A stretch of 64,000 nucleotides of DNA from Deltaproteobacteria bacterium. Its GTDB lineage: Bacteria > Desulfobacterota > Desulfomonilia > UBA1062. Under the pieces are notes generated by a model, which saw nothing but the letters and a program-made list of their open reading frames with translations, was not told the DNA's origin and ran no database searches. The translations under genes and the position numbers were made by a program. Below, in pieces: positions 1 through 9,677 of this stretch; within the stretch, counting starts at the first letter, position 1, and each line of letters opens with the position of its first letter. The stretch lies in contig JAHDOV010000023.1 of assembly GCA_018434685.1 (NCBI GenBank), positions 1-64,000 of the forward strand, written 5' to 3'.

Positions 1-1
1 G

Positions 2-352
2 GACGACATCCCTCTCCTGACCAGGATCGGCATGCTGCCCGGTATCGACCTGAAGGTAACCACTGAAGACGGATCGTTCGGTCACAAGGGCCTGGCAACG
101 GATATCCTCGGCGACATGGTCCATACTGCACGGCAAGCCGTGACCCTCTATGCGTGCGGACCCCGGGAGATGCTTCGTGCAGTGAGCACCTATGCCAGCC
201 AGAATGGAATCAGGTGCGAGGTCTCGCTGGAAGAATACATGTCATGCGGCTTCGGGGTGTGTTCAGGCTGTGTCGTGGAAACAGTTCACGGGAACCTCAG
301 GGTGTGCAGGGAAGGGCCGGTATTTGATTCGTCGCACCTGATATGGAGTTGA
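2..352 (+). CDS. pyrK: Dihydroorotate dehydrogenase B, electron-transfer subunit (C-terminal part)
   Basis: This is the last 116 codons of PyrK; the 5' part lies outside the window. PyrK carries FAD and a [2Fe-2S] cluster and passes electrons from PyrD to NAD+ in pyrimidine synthesis. The cluster-binding cysteines are visible in CGFGVCSGC, with a fourth cysteine about 12 residues later, and the ferredoxin-reductase-like segment YACGPREML precedes them. The stop codon overlaps the region just before pyrD, so the two subunits are translationally coupled. Confidence 0.93.
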   Translation, partial: DDIPLLTRIGMLPGIDLKVTTEDGSFGHKGLATDILGDMVHTARQAVTLYACGPREMLRAVSTYASQNGIRCEVSLEEYMSCGFGVCSGCVVETVHGNLRVCREGPVFDSSHLIWS

Positions 353-354
353 TC

Positions 355-1266
355 ATGGATACATCGGTTCGGATTACCCCGTCCCTCACATTGAAGAACC
401 CGGTATTGAACGCCTCGGGAACCTTTGCCTACGGCGAAGAATTCTCGGAGATCTTTGACCTCTCTGTCCTGGGGGGGATCGTGACAAAGGGGCTCTCCCT
501 CAAGCCCAAGAAGGGCAATCCCACGCCGAGGATCTGTGAAACCCCCTGCGGGCTCATCAATGCCATCGGGCTGGAGAATATCGGTGTCGATGCCTTTGTC
601 GAGGAAAAGCTCCCATTTCTCAAGCAATTTGGCACCCCGGTGTTTGCCAATTTCTTCGGATCCTCAGAAGATGAATATGTGCTCGCGGCACATAGTCTGG
701 ATGTCGAGGGGATCTCGGCTGTCGAGATGAATGTGTCGTGTCCGAATGTGAAACAGGGCGGGATAGAGTTCGGTAAAGACCCCAAGGTGCTGTTCTCGCT
801 GGTCTCGATGGTACGCAGGGAGACCGGCAAGACCCTGCTGGTCAAACTCTCGCCCATGGTGACCGATATCCGCCAGATGGCCCTGGCTGCCCAGGAGGCC
901 GGTGCGGATGCCATCACCTGTGCCAATACCATCCCGGCCATGGCCATCGATGAGACGACGTGGAGACCGGTTCTGGGCAATATCACCGGAGGACTCTCAG
1001 GGCCGGCAATCAAACCGGTGGCATTGAAGATTGTCTGGGATGTTCATCAGTGTGTACAGATACCCATTATCGCCTCGGGCGGGATCACCACCTACCGGGA
1101 TGTCGTCCAGTTTCTCCTTGCCGGTGCATCCGCTGTAGAGGTCGGCAGCGCCTCATTGAGAGATCCGTTCTGCTTTACCGGGATTATCCAGGGAATATCC
1201 GATTACATGAAAAAGTATTCCTTAGCGGCGGTTACCGATCTGATCGGCAAACTGAAAACATGTTAG
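355..1266 (+). CDS. pyrD: Dihydroorotate dehydrogenase B, catalytic subunit
   Basis: A 303-residue FMN TIM-barrel enzyme that oxidises dihydroorotate to orotate in the cytosol. The motif NVSCPNVKQGG contains the catalytic cysteine of class 1B enzymes, and the phosphate-binding end GGITTYRD and VEVGSAS are present. An in-frame ATG exists at 343, but the ATG at 355 has a GGAG ribosome-binding site six bases upstream (345-348), so 355 is the better start. It follows pyrK directly; class 1B PyrD needs PyrK for electron transfer to NAD+, and the pairing confirms the subclass. Confidence 0.95.
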   Translation: MDTSVRITPSLTLKNPVLNASGTFAYGEEFSEIFDLSVLGGIVTKGLSLKPKKGNPTPRICETPCGLINAIGLENIGVDAFVEEKLPFLKQFGTPVFANFFGSSEDEYVLAAHSLDVEGISAVEMNVSCPNVKQGGIEFGKDPKVLFSLVSMVRRETGKTLLVKLSPMVTDIRQMALAAQEAGADAITCANTIPAMAIDETTWRPVLGNITGGLSGPAIKPVALKIVWDVHQCVQIPIIASGGITTYRDVVQFLLAGASAVEVGSASLRDPFCFTGIIQGISDYMKKYSLAAVTDLIGKLKTC

Positions 1267-1373
1267 TGATCACCGGATAGCGATATCCCTCGAGTTGTGC
1301 CTCACGACGTGCACGGGTTCTTTACCCGGGCAGGTATTGTTGTAATGACATTTGATTAGCATTGGAGGTGCAG

Positions 1374-3656
1374 ATGTTGCGGCACGTGGGAAAGACAACA
1401 CCCCTGGCTGTTGTGTTTGCAGGCGTATGCCTTGGAATCCTTGTTGTTCACCGTGATATTACCCCCCTGGTCTTCACCGGCGTACTTGTGCTTGCGCTGA
1501 CCGGCCCGCAACGGTTTGTCCATCTCCTCACCGGCATCGTCACAGGAGTTGTTGCCCTGTGTCTCGCCCCGGGGTGGGCAGATGTCCCGGAAGGCAGACA
1601 TCTCGTGGAAGGGGTGGTGGAAAACGCCGGCTTTTCCCGTGGAACATACAAAATTGCCCTGGAGGGGGTATCGGTGGATCACCGGAAGGTGAGGGGAAGT
1701 GCGCTCATAACCGTGTATGAACACGTGGCAGCTATCGATCCGGGAAGCCGCATCAGGGCGTATATGACGGTCAGGCCACCCAGGATGTATGGAAATTCCG
1801 GGGAATTCGATTATCAGGAGTATCTCCTTACGCAGGGGATCACCCTTGCCGGCGTTGTCAAGGATTTTGAAACCATCGAGGTCATCGGTTCATCAGCGTC
1901 CCCGGGTTTCAGAAACCGGGTTGTCTCGCGACTGGATGCCTTTGCCCGGCCTGAGTCCGAGGTGCTCAAGGCGGTTCTTGCAGGAGACCGGTCTGGCCTG
2001 GTATATTCCCTCACGGATTGCTTTGCATCACTCGGGATCGCCCATCTCATGGCCATATCAGGCCTTCATATGGGCATTATCATGTTCCTGGGATACACCG
2101 CTGTCTTCGGCGTACTGAGGCTCATCCCCCCGTTGTCTCTGCGCTGCGATGCGCCCTTTGTTGCAAAGACCGGCGGACTGATAGCTGCCCTCGGGTACAC
2201 CCTGTTTGTGGGCGCGACAATCCCTACCTTGAGGGCTGCGATCATGGCAGGCTGCGTCATCGGCTCCATAGCATTTCTGCGCAAGGCGAATCTCCTCGAG
2301 AGCCTGGCTCTCTCCGGCATAATCATAGTCTTTTTATGGCCGGCCTCACTCTATTCGGCAAGCTTCCTGCTCTCCTTCTCAGCCGTATTAGGCATAATCG
2401 CTGTCTGTTCCCGTCTCGAGACGTATCCGTAGTGGACCCTGCTGTTTGGAATCCCTCTCGGTGCGACGGTCTTCACCCTGCCGGTGGTCATGTACGTCTT
2501 CGGATTTGTATCCCCCATGAGTATCCCGGCCAACCTGTTGCTGGTCCCTTTTTTCAGTTTCGTGATTATGCCCTCGGGCCTTCTGGGACTTGCAGCCTCT
2601 TTCCTGTGTGAATCTTTTTCAACGCAGCTCTTTTGTCTGTGTATGGATGGCATCGGTGTCATCCTCAAGTCAGGTGAACTCTTCGGTAGTTTGAAACCCG
2701 TTGCAACGCCATGGCTACCCTGGGTTTTTCTGACCTATGCCGGGCTCATCACCGGCTTCTTTGCCGGGCGCTCCCGGACAAGAGCCATCCTCATTGCCGT
2801 GAGCTGCATCCTCATTGTCAGTATCCCCATCGCCAGACAGGCCTCACGGTCTGTCCAGCCCATGAGCTTCGACTTCATCAGCGTGGGACAGGGAGACAGC
2901 ACGCTGATTACCAGGGGGTCTTATGCCATGCTCATCGATGCCGGCGGCTCGTATTCAGGCTTCGATACCGGCAGGTTCATCGTCGGGCCGCACCTGCTCG
3001 AAAGAGGAATAACGTCCCTGGATCTCGTCGTGATCACCCATCCGCATCCTGACCATATCGGGGGTATCCCCTTTATCCTTCAGCGGTTTCCGGTGGGGGA
3101 GGTCTGGTCGAACGTGAGCTCTTACCACAGTGCCGGCTTTCAGGATATGATACGGACCACAAGAGAAAAATCCCTCCCCTTGAAAACCGTTGGTTTGGGT
3201 GATACATATGAGCACGGCGGGTTGAGAATATCTGTATTGAACCCCCAGATACCGCTCGAAGACAGGATGGATTCAATGGACCAGAATATACATTCCATAG
3301 TTCTGAAAGTGTGTGATGAAACCATGCGTGGCCTCTTCATGGGCGATGCAGATGGTCTGGGAGAGATCCGAACAAGCCGCCTCGATGGGGATCTCTCTGC
3401 CGATGTGTTGAAGGTGGCACATCACGGCTCACGGAGATCCTGCCTGAACATGCTGCTGGACAGGGTGAACCCCGGAATTGCCGTGATTTCCTGCGGAGAA
3501 AAGAATCCATACAACCTTCCGAGCAGAGATGCCATCAAACGTCTGGAAAACAGAGGAATACGAGTCTACCGGACAGATATGCACGGAGAAATAACCATAA
3601 CACCTGCAAATATGGTTCTCGGGGTTAAGTCGGGAAGGGTTCATGCCGATAATTAA
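1374..3656 (+). pseudogene. comEC: ComEC/Rec2 DNA-uptake channel, interrupted by an in-frame TAG
   Basis: Reading frame 1374-3656 encodes a full-length ComEC (761 codons) except for TAG at 2430-2432, with no frame change on either side. The N-terminal part holds the hydrophobic OB region and the competence domain (LGIAHLMAISGLHMG); the part after the stop continues the membrane helices and ends in a metallo-beta-lactamase domain with HPHPDHIGG and VAHHGSRR. ComEC forms the inner-membrane channel for transforming DNA. ATG 1374 has GGAGG five bases upstream. No convincing start with a ribosome-binding site follows the stop, so the gene is either inactivated, decoded by amber suppression or affected by a sequencing error. 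It lies immediately before a type IV pilus operon. Confidence 0.85.
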
Positions 3657-3699
3657 CCCAATAGACACCACTGGTGCAGCTGAAATAAAGAAGAGGTGT

Positions 3700-4161
3700 A
3701 TGAAGCATACAATGAACAAGAGAGGGTTTTCCCTGTTAGAGCTCATGGTGGTCGTAGTGATCGTCGGCATCCTCGCCGCAGTGGCCGTGCCCAATATGGG
3801 TGCCTGGCAGTCACAGAAGGATCTGAAGTCTGCTGCCAGGACGATAGCCTCTCAGATGCAGCAGGCCCGGAGTGAAGCCATCATGCGGAATATGGATGTC
3901 TGGCTCGAGTTCTCCCCGGCGAGCAACTCGTACCTCATGCGAACGAACACGCAGGTACTTGTGCCGGCAACCACCCTGACAAATGGAATATCCATGGACA
4001 ATCCAACAACCTTTCCGGCAAATCAGGCACGGTTCAACAGCAGGGGGTTCGCCGATGATCCCGGGAGCATTACCATCCGGGTCACCGGAGAGAACGATGA
4101 CGATAACTGGAGAAGAATCATTTCTATAACTTTAGGCGGGAGTGTAAGCATAAATCCGTGA
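3700..4161 (+). CDS. Minor pilin, GspH/FimT family
   Basis: A 153-residue pseudopilin. The class III leader ends in KRG before FSLLELMVVVVIVGILAAVAVP, with glutamate at +5, the signature processed and methylated by PilD. The rest is a GspH/FimT-type domain (SQMQQARSEAIMRNMDVWLEF). Minor pilins prime type IV pilus assembly in the inner membrane. An upstream in-frame start at 3643 would overlap comEC; ATG 3700 follows AGAGGTG and gives a normal short leader. ATG 3712 is an alternative. It is the first gene of a five-gene pilin and tip-adhesin operon. Confidence 0.88.
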   Translation: MKHTMNKRGFSLLELMVVVVIVGILAAVAVPNMGAWQSQKDLKSAARTIASQMQQARSEAIMRNMDVWLEFSPASNSYLMRTNTQVLVPATTLTNGISMDNPTTFPANQARFNSRGFADDPGSITIRVTGENDDDNWRRIISITLGGSVSINP

Positions 4162-4805
4162 AACGTATACAGGTGATCCATAACAGAGATGGTCTCACGC
4201 TCATCGAGCTCATGATCGTCATGGTGTTGTCCCTGCTGGTGATGGCCGGTGCCTACATGGCCTACCATGCTCAGAACAAGTCAAGCAATGCGCAGCATCA
4301 GGTTACGCAGGTTCAGCAGGATCTCAGGGCGGCAATGGATATCATTACCCGGGATATCAGGAATGCCGGGTGTCAATCGCAAAAGGCCATAGTGCACCCC
4401 ATAGATGCCTCTACCCTGAACAGCACCGGATTGGACAACATAACCTTATACATGGATCTCGGCGATGGAGCCGGGGGCAGCCTGGATAGTGATGTAAACG
4501 ACACAGGAGAGCACGTGTTGTATCGCCTGGACGGCACGGATCTGGAGAGAATCGATTACAACGGCCCTGGAACGCAGATCATTGCACAAAATGTGACCGA
4601 ATACAGCCTGCATTATTATCAGTATGATCCTACGACGGAGACCAGTACGGAAATACCTGTTGCATCGTTATCCGGAAATGAAACCCAGGTGAGCTACATC
4701 GATGTCACACTGACGGTTCGGAGCAAACAGCGGGATCCCGACACAAACCAATTCTTCTCCCGTTCGCTCAACAGGCGTGTCAAATTGAGAAATGCCGGAG
4801 AATAA
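4158..4805 (+). CDS. pilW: Type IV pilus minor pilin, PilW-like
   Basis: 215 residues. The short leader HNRDG precedes LTLIELMIVMVLSLLVMAGAYM, a canonical prepilin cleavage site with Glu+5. The ectodomain (DIITRDIRNAGCQ, later DVTLTVRSKQRD) is typical of PilW proteins, which form the pilus-initiating complex with PilV, PilX and FimT. The GTG start at 4158 overlaps the TGA of the previous pilin by four bases, so the two are translationally coupled. Confidence 0.87.
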   Translation: MKRIQVIHNRDGLTLIELMIVMVLSLLVMAGAYMAYHAQNKSSNAQHQVTQVQQDLRAAMDIITRDIRNAGCQSQKAIVHPIDASTLNSTGLDNITLYMDLGDGAGGSLDSDVNDTGEHVLYRLDGTDLERIDYNGPGTQIIAQNVTEYSLHYYQYDPTTETSTEIPVASLSGNETQVSYIDVTLTVRSKQRDPDTNQFFSRSLNRRVKLRNAGE

Positions 4806-4824
4806 CAAGGATGAAGAAGGCTCT

Positions 4825-5268
4825 ATGATGGCCCCACATGCCCAGAATGATCTTCACAAAAGCGATGTCGCAGGTGCCCTGAACAAGGGCTTTACCCTCA
4901 TAGAACTGCTGGTTGCCGTGCTGGTATTCAGCATCGGGATCATCGGGGTAGCGAAGATGCAGAGCGAGGCCATCAGGGGGAACAGCTTTGCCATGCAGAT
5001 GACCAGGGCAAACAATATCGCAGAAGATGTGGCTGAATATCTCAAGGTGCTGCCTTTCATCTCTACATCGCTGGGCGGTGCTGCCATCCCCTTGCCGGCA
5101 GATGTAACGATTGCCGCCAACGATGTCACCAGCAGTGGAATAACCTATGAGCGAGAATGGATTGTCAGGCAGGTTGCCGGAAAAGATAACCTGCGCAGCG
5201 TCTCGGTAGAGATATGGTGGCAGAACAGGGAACACAGCGTTGCCCTCATGTTCTACAAGAGACAATAA
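4825..5268 (+). CDS. pilV: Type IV pilus minor pilin, PilV-like
   Basis: 147 residues from ATG 4825, which follows a GAAGAAGG Shine-Dalgarno-like run. The leader is longer than usual (ending ALNKG) and precedes FTLIELLVAVLVFSIGIIGV, then KMQSEAIRGNSFAMQMTRANNIAED, the conserved start of PilV proteins. It belongs to the minor-pilin priming complex. An upstream in-frame ATG at 4792 overlaps pilW and would lengthen the leader by 11 residues; either start could be used. Confidence 0.85.
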   Translation: MMAPHAQNDLHKSDVAGALNKGFTLIELLVAVLVFSIGIIGVAKMQSEAIRGNSFAMQMTRANNIAEDVAEYLKVLPFISTSLGGAAIPLPADVTIAANDVTSSGITYEREWIVRQVAGKDNLRSVSVEIWWQNREHSVALMFYKRQ

Positions 5269-5293
5269 GCCTGTGAGAAATGAGGTATGGAGT

Positions 5294-5779
5294 ATGCCGG
5301 AAAAGAGAACACCCCAAAGGATAGTGCGTGATAATGAAGGGATGGTGCTCATTCTCGTCCTCATAGTCCTTGTTGCCACCATCATTATCGGGACCACCGT
5401 CATGAGGACAACCACAGTCGACACAAAGATCACAGGAAACGAACGCATCGTGATGCAGAACTTCAACAAGTCGGAAAGCGGCACTGAGTTTGCCCTGGAT
5501 GATCATATTTCTTTTGTAGGCACCCTCGGCATTGCGATGAACACGATCTATACATACACTACAACCGGCACGCTCCCTTCCGACCTGGACGACCTGGATG
5601 AACTGAGCGTGTCCCTGTTCCACAAAGGGGCTCCTCCCATTGCAGAGTCTGATGAATACGTTTATGGCATTGGGGGCGAGAACGAGTTGGAATCCCGGTA
5701 CTACCAGGTCAACGCCAGGCGGGGGAATGAGCAGGTGGAGGTATCCGCCTTCAAGATGTTCCCCAGGGTCAGTGAATAA
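5294..5779 (+). CDS. pilX: Type IV pilus assembly protein, PilX-like
   Basis: 161 residues. An N-terminal hydrophobic helix (GMVLILVLIVLVATIIIGTT) is followed by MRTTTVDTKITGNERIVMQNFNKSESG, the characteristic PilX N-terminal domain in which residues after the helix align pseudo-pilin subunits. It lacks the usual G-F-T-L-I-E processing motif, as PilX proteins often do. GAGG lies eight bases before ATG 5294; earlier in-frame starts overlap pilV. It sits between pilV and pilY1, the order seen in other pilus operons. Confidence 0.85.
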   Translation: MPEKRTPQRIVRDNEGMVLILVLIVLVATIIIGTTVMRTTTVDTKITGNERIVMQNFNKSESGTEFALDDHISFVGTLGIAMNTIYTYTTTGTLPSDLDDLDELSVSLFHKGAPPIAESDEYVYGIGGENELESRYYQVNARRGNEQVEVSAFKMFPRVSE

Positions 5780-5791
5780 AGGAGTCCCGCC

Positions 5792-8700
5792 ATGTTGAAA
5801 AGAATAGCACCCTTACTGGTCGTTTGTGCAGTCATTCTGTTATCACAGGTCGGAAATGCCGACGATACGGGCATTTTTGGCGGCGGTGTGATCGACGTTC
5901 CCCCCAATGTGCTCATCATCTTCGACAACTCGGGCAGCATGAACTGGACGACCGAGGAATACTACGGCGAAACCTACGACCCGTCAGTAACATATCCCGG
6001 GTCCCACAATAACAGGTATGTCTATTATAAGGAACGCTCGTGGGCGAACTGGTACAGTTTTCAATATATCGGAACCGACAGGGTGGTCAGTTCCTCAGAG
6101 ATCAACTGCACCTCTGCCAGGGAGACCCTGAACGAGAAGGGACACTGGTTGGGCAATATCAGTACGAGTGCCCCGCACTATTGCGGGTCATGGTACACGG
6201 CCAGAAGACTGAGGACCGGCAATTACTGGAATTTCCTCGAATCAGTCTCGGCGGTGGAAAAAACCAGGCTCCAGGTCGCAAAAGATGTCATTTCCGATCT
6301 GGTGAGCACGACCCCGGGCGTACGGTTCGGGATCATGGTGTTCAACTACGACAAGGGCGGCCACCTCATTGCCCCCCTGCAGGATCGGACGACAAGCGAG
6401 ATCAACACCCTCACGACACAGATTAACGGCATCTCAGCCACCACCTGGACCCCGCTTGCAGAGACACTGGCAGAGGCAGGTCTTTACTTTGCCGGTGAGA
6501 ATTCCTGGTCGAATTCGAGCACCACGCCGGGAATGTTCAGCGGAACCACGACGTATGATTCCCCCATAGACTGGCGTTGCCAGAAGAATTACGTGATTAT
6601 CATGACTGACGGTGAGCCCACTATGGACCAGGGTTCCATCCTAACAACCAGCGATTATATGCATGGCAAACCGATACAGGACAAGGATGGTGATAATCAC
6701 GAACCCGGGTACAGTGACGAGATATCCTACCCTGATGACGGCAGTGACTATCTCGATGACGTGGCGAAATTTCTCTATGAAGAAGACCTGCTGGCAGGAA
6801 GCACTGCCGATACCGGGGGGATATCCTTTGACAATGACGACTATCCCACGCAGAATATCATAACCTACACCGTCGGATTTGATGTTGCCAATACCCTCCT
6901 GGAGGAGACCGCAGATGCAGATCACGGGCAGGGGGATTATTTTACAACGGAAGAAGGCGACAGCTTAAGCGATATTTTTGAAACAATCCTTGCCAGTATA
7001 CTGGAAACCAGCATCCAGTTCGTAGCGCCTGTTGTCCCGGTCAACAGGACAAACAGAACCTTTGCAGACAATGCCATGTATCTCGGATTGTTCAAACCTG
7101 CCAGTTCCGGGTTCTGGAAGGGGAATCTCAAAAAGTTCGGCCTGAATGACGACGGGGTGATCCTCGACAGGTATGGAAATTCTGCAGTGGACGCGTCGGG
7201 CAAGATCAAAGAAGGTGCAAAAACGTGCTGGTATGAAGTGACCGGGCTCGAAGGCATCGCTGTTGAGGTGGGGGGTGCAGGACAGGTACTCCTCGAACAG
7301 TCCGCGAGAAACTTCTATACCCGGGAGACCGGGACTGCGCTCATCACGTTTAACAAAACCAACATAACCTCATCCGATCTCGGGTATGCTGATGATACCT
7401 ATACGAACGAGCGGGATGATCTGATCGATTATGTCAGGGCGGACGGACGGTACAATCCCGCTGCCACCGGTGAAACCGACAGGCCTCGAACCTGGCTGTT
7501 CGGCGATATTTTGCATTCAAAGCCAGCGGTATTATATGATGATCTCAACAGCACGAACGTAATCTTCGTCGGTGCAAACGATGGTTTTCTCCACTGTTTC
7601 CTCGATAATGACAATACGCAGGTCGGGCAGTCCAATACCAATCTTCAAGACGACCAACTGACCGAGGCATGGGCATTTATCCCATGGGATTTACTCCCGG
7701 ATCTCAGGTCCTTGCCTCCCGAAGGGGAAACACTCTACATCACGGGTGACACCGTGCACGACTATTTCGTTGATGGAACGCCTATCGTCTTCAGGCCAAA
7801 GGGAACTCCGAGAAAATCGTACGTGACCTTTGGGCTGCGCAGGGGTGGAGATAAATATTACTGTCTGGACGTAACGAATTATACCTCTCCTTCATTTGCG
7901 TGGGAGATCCCCAGTAACATTCTCGGCACTTCCAGCGAAGCCCTCGGGCAGTCCTGGTCTATCCCGAGATTTATCACGGTAAAGACCTCCTCGGCAGATA
8001 CGACCGGCACGCAGATGCTCCTGTTTGCAGGGGGATATGATCCGAACCAGGACAATGCAGATCCAGGGGCCAGTGATACGAAGGGCAGGGCGGTCTTTGC
8101 CGTCGCACCAGGTGCCACGAGCTGCTCTCTCAGCTCCAATGTCAATTTCAATCATAGCAACTACGCCAGCATGACCTACAGCATTGTGGATCTGAATTCC
8201 TTCGACTGCAATGAAGACGGTTTCGAAGATACCATCTATGCAGCCTCCCTGGGCGGGGACGTCTTCGTCTTCTCAGACCGGGACGGTGACGGCACCTGGG
8301 ATAAACGGAGACTCTTCAGTGCCGGCAATGACGGGGGCACGGACAGGCTGAGAAAATTCTTCAAGTCACCGGGGATCGTCCGGATGAACTTCTCCTATGA
8401 CTACATCTACATCGGTTCTGGCGACAGGGAAGACCCCTTGAAAGAGACCGTCACCAACAGGTTCTATGCCATCAAGAACAAGTGGCCTGTTTCCTGGTCG
8501 GACTCAACAAGCACGATGACAATAGCCGACCTGGAAGACGTGAATACCGATCTGTTCAACTCACCGACCGCCACCGAGGAACAAAAGACGGACAAGTACG
8601 AGTCCCTGGATACAAAAAGCGGGTGGTGGTTCAATCTTCCCAATACGGGAGAGAAGGTCGTATCGTCACCGATCATATACGATAAAGCAGTGTGGTTCAC

Positions 8701-8998
8701 CACGTTCACACCTTCTAACGACACATCCGACACCACCGACCGGTGCAGCACATCAAGCGGTGCCGGTACCGGCCGTCTCTATGCGGTCAATTACAAGACA
8801 GGCAGTGCAATCTTCGATCTGAACGATGACGGGACCAAGGAACGCAGTCTTAACATCGGTGGCGGTATTCCCTCTGATCCGGTTGTCATCGTCACGAAAA
8901 AGGGTTCGTACATAGCGGTAGGCAGGCAGGAGGGCGTCGAGATCACCACATCTCGCAGCGACCAGCTCATTAACCCGTACTACTGGCTGCAAAAGTAA
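5792..8998 (+). CDS. pilY1: PilY1-type pilus tip adhesin / assembly factor
   Basis: 1,068 residues with an N-terminal signal peptide (LLVVCAVILLSQVGNA). An N-terminal von Willebrand A domain carries the MIDAS motif DNSGSM near residue 46. The C-terminal half is the PilY1 beta-propeller (WAFIPWDLLPDL, VDGTPIV) with a calcium-loop-like segment DCNEDGFEDTIYAAS and FSDRDGDGTW. PilY1 proteins sit at the pilus tip, promote extension against PilT and bind surfaces. AAAGGAG precedes the start. It is the largest gene of the operon and follows pilX with only 12 bases between. Confidence 0.92.
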   Translation: MLKRIAPLLVVCAVILLSQVGNADDTGIFGGGVIDVPPNVLIIFDNSGSMNWTTEEYYGETYDPSVTYPGSHNNRYVYYKERSWANWYSFQYIGTDRVVSSSEINCTSARETLNEKGHWLGNISTSAPHYCGSWYTARRLRTGNYWNFLESVSAVEKTRLQVAKDVISDLVSTTPGVRFGIMVFNYDKGGHLIAPLQDRTTSEINTLTTQINGISATTWTPLAETLAEAGLYFAGENSWSNSSTTPGMFSGTTTYDSPIDWRCQKNYVIIMTDGEPTMDQGSILTTSDYMHGKPIQDKDGDNHEPGYSDEISYPDDGSDYLDDVAKFLYEEDLLAGSTADTGGISFDNDDYPTQNIITYTVGFDVANTLLEETADADHGQGDYFTTEEGDSLSDIFETILASILETSIQFVAPVVPVNRTNRTFADNAMYLGLFKPASSGFWKGNLKKFGLNDDGVILDRYGNSAVDASGKIKEGAKTCWYEVTGLEGIAVEVGGAGQVLLEQSARNFYTRETGTALITFNKTNITSSDLGYADDTYTNERDDLIDYVRADGRYNPAATGETDRPRTWLFGDILHSKPAVLYDDLNSTNVIFVGANDGFLHCFLDNDNTQVGQSNTNLQDDQLTEAWAFIPWDLLPDLRSLPPEGETLYITGDTVHDYFVDGTPIVFRPKGTPRKSYVTFGLRRGGDKYYCLDVTNYTSPSFAWEIPSNILGTSSEALGQSWSIPRFITVKTSSADTTGTQMLLFAGGYDPNQDNADPGASDTKGRAVFAVAPGATSCSLSSNVNFNHSNYASMTYSIVDLNSFDCNEDGFEDTIYAASLGGDVFVFSDRDGDGTWDKRRLFSAGNDGGTDRLRKFFKSPGIVRMNFSYDYIYIGSGDREDPLKETVTNRFYAIKNKWPVSWSDSTSTMTIADLEDVNTDLFNSPTATEEQKTDKYESLDTKSGWWFNLPNTGEKVVSSPIIYDKAVWFTTFTPSNDTSDTTDRCSTSSGAGTGRLYAVNYKTGSAIFDLNDDGTKERSLNIGGGIPSDPVVIVTKKGSYIAVGRQEGVEITTSRSDQLINPYYWLQK

Positions 8999-9019
8999 GG
9001 CGTCGTAAAGGAGCATGAA

Positions 9020-9469
9020 ATGATGAACACAACCGGGAAGACTCCCCTATTCAGGACCGCGGCATGTGTCATGGCGTTTGTATTCTGCCTGGGATCGGCC
9101 AGCGCAGCAGACCCGCTGGGCATGGTGTTGAACGACTGGAATCCCTTGGAACTGACTGGAAGAATCATGGAAGTCGGACCCGACCTGGATTATATCGTGA
9201 TACATGAAAACAGGATCCGGATTGTGGATACCGTGAAAAACGGCAAGACCTATGCTACCGGCATCTACAATCTGAATGGGGCAGCAGTGGATAAGCATGC
9301 AGTGAAACAGGGAAAATACGTGTATGTGCGTGCAGGATCCGCCATAGATGCCGACCTGGGACTGGAGGTCATCGTGGCAAAGGAGATTTACCTGCTTGGC
9401 GGTCCCATGAGCAGAAAAGAACTGAAGAAGAACAAACTCCTGAGCGCTCCGGCAACGCCATGGGAATAA
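9020..9469 (+). CDS. Small secreted protein of the pilus operon, function unknown
   Basis: 149 residues with a clear signal peptide ending SASAA. The mature part (ELTGRIMEVGPDLDYIVIHENRIRIVDT) looks like a small beta-rich domain ending in a basic tail. I do not recognise a family with confidence. It starts 21 bases after pilY1 with a good AAAGGAG site, so it is probably co-transcribed with the pilus genes and may act in the periplasm in pilus assembly; that role is inference from position only. Confidence 0.75.
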   Translation: MMNTTGKTPLFRTAACVMAFVFCLGSASAADPLGMVLNDWNPLELTGRIMEVGPDLDYIVIHENRIRIVDTVKNGKTYATGIYNLNGAAVDKHAVKQGKYVYVRAGSAIDADLGLEVIVAKEIYLLGGPMSRKELKKNKLLSAPATPWE

Positions 9470-9677
9470 TCTGAGCACTGGAGCTGTCCTGATGTTCTCC
9501 AAAGGACTGGCTCAGAATTACGGTCCAGCCCCGGCCTCATCATCAGCGAGCAAAAGCCCTTGCGGCATTCTGTGTGCAAGAGATTTGGCCTGATACCTGC
9601 ACACCTTACTGCAGAACAGCAGGCCTGCATAATCTGTCAGAGGGTATTTGCTGCCTTGTGGGTATGTGCTGTGATCT
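9470..9677. other. Convergent intergenic region
   Basis: 208 bases separate the end of the pilus operon (+) from the end of the hfq-linked gene (-). No convincing open frame is seen. A weak hairpin with CTTGC/GCAAG arms near 9559-9580 could contribute to termination, but has no U-tract. Confidence 0.4.

Noticed and set aside
2433-3656. Independent second gene after the comEC stop
   Set aside because: Same frame and continuous ComEC domains with no ribosome-binding site; it is the rest of an interrupted gene.
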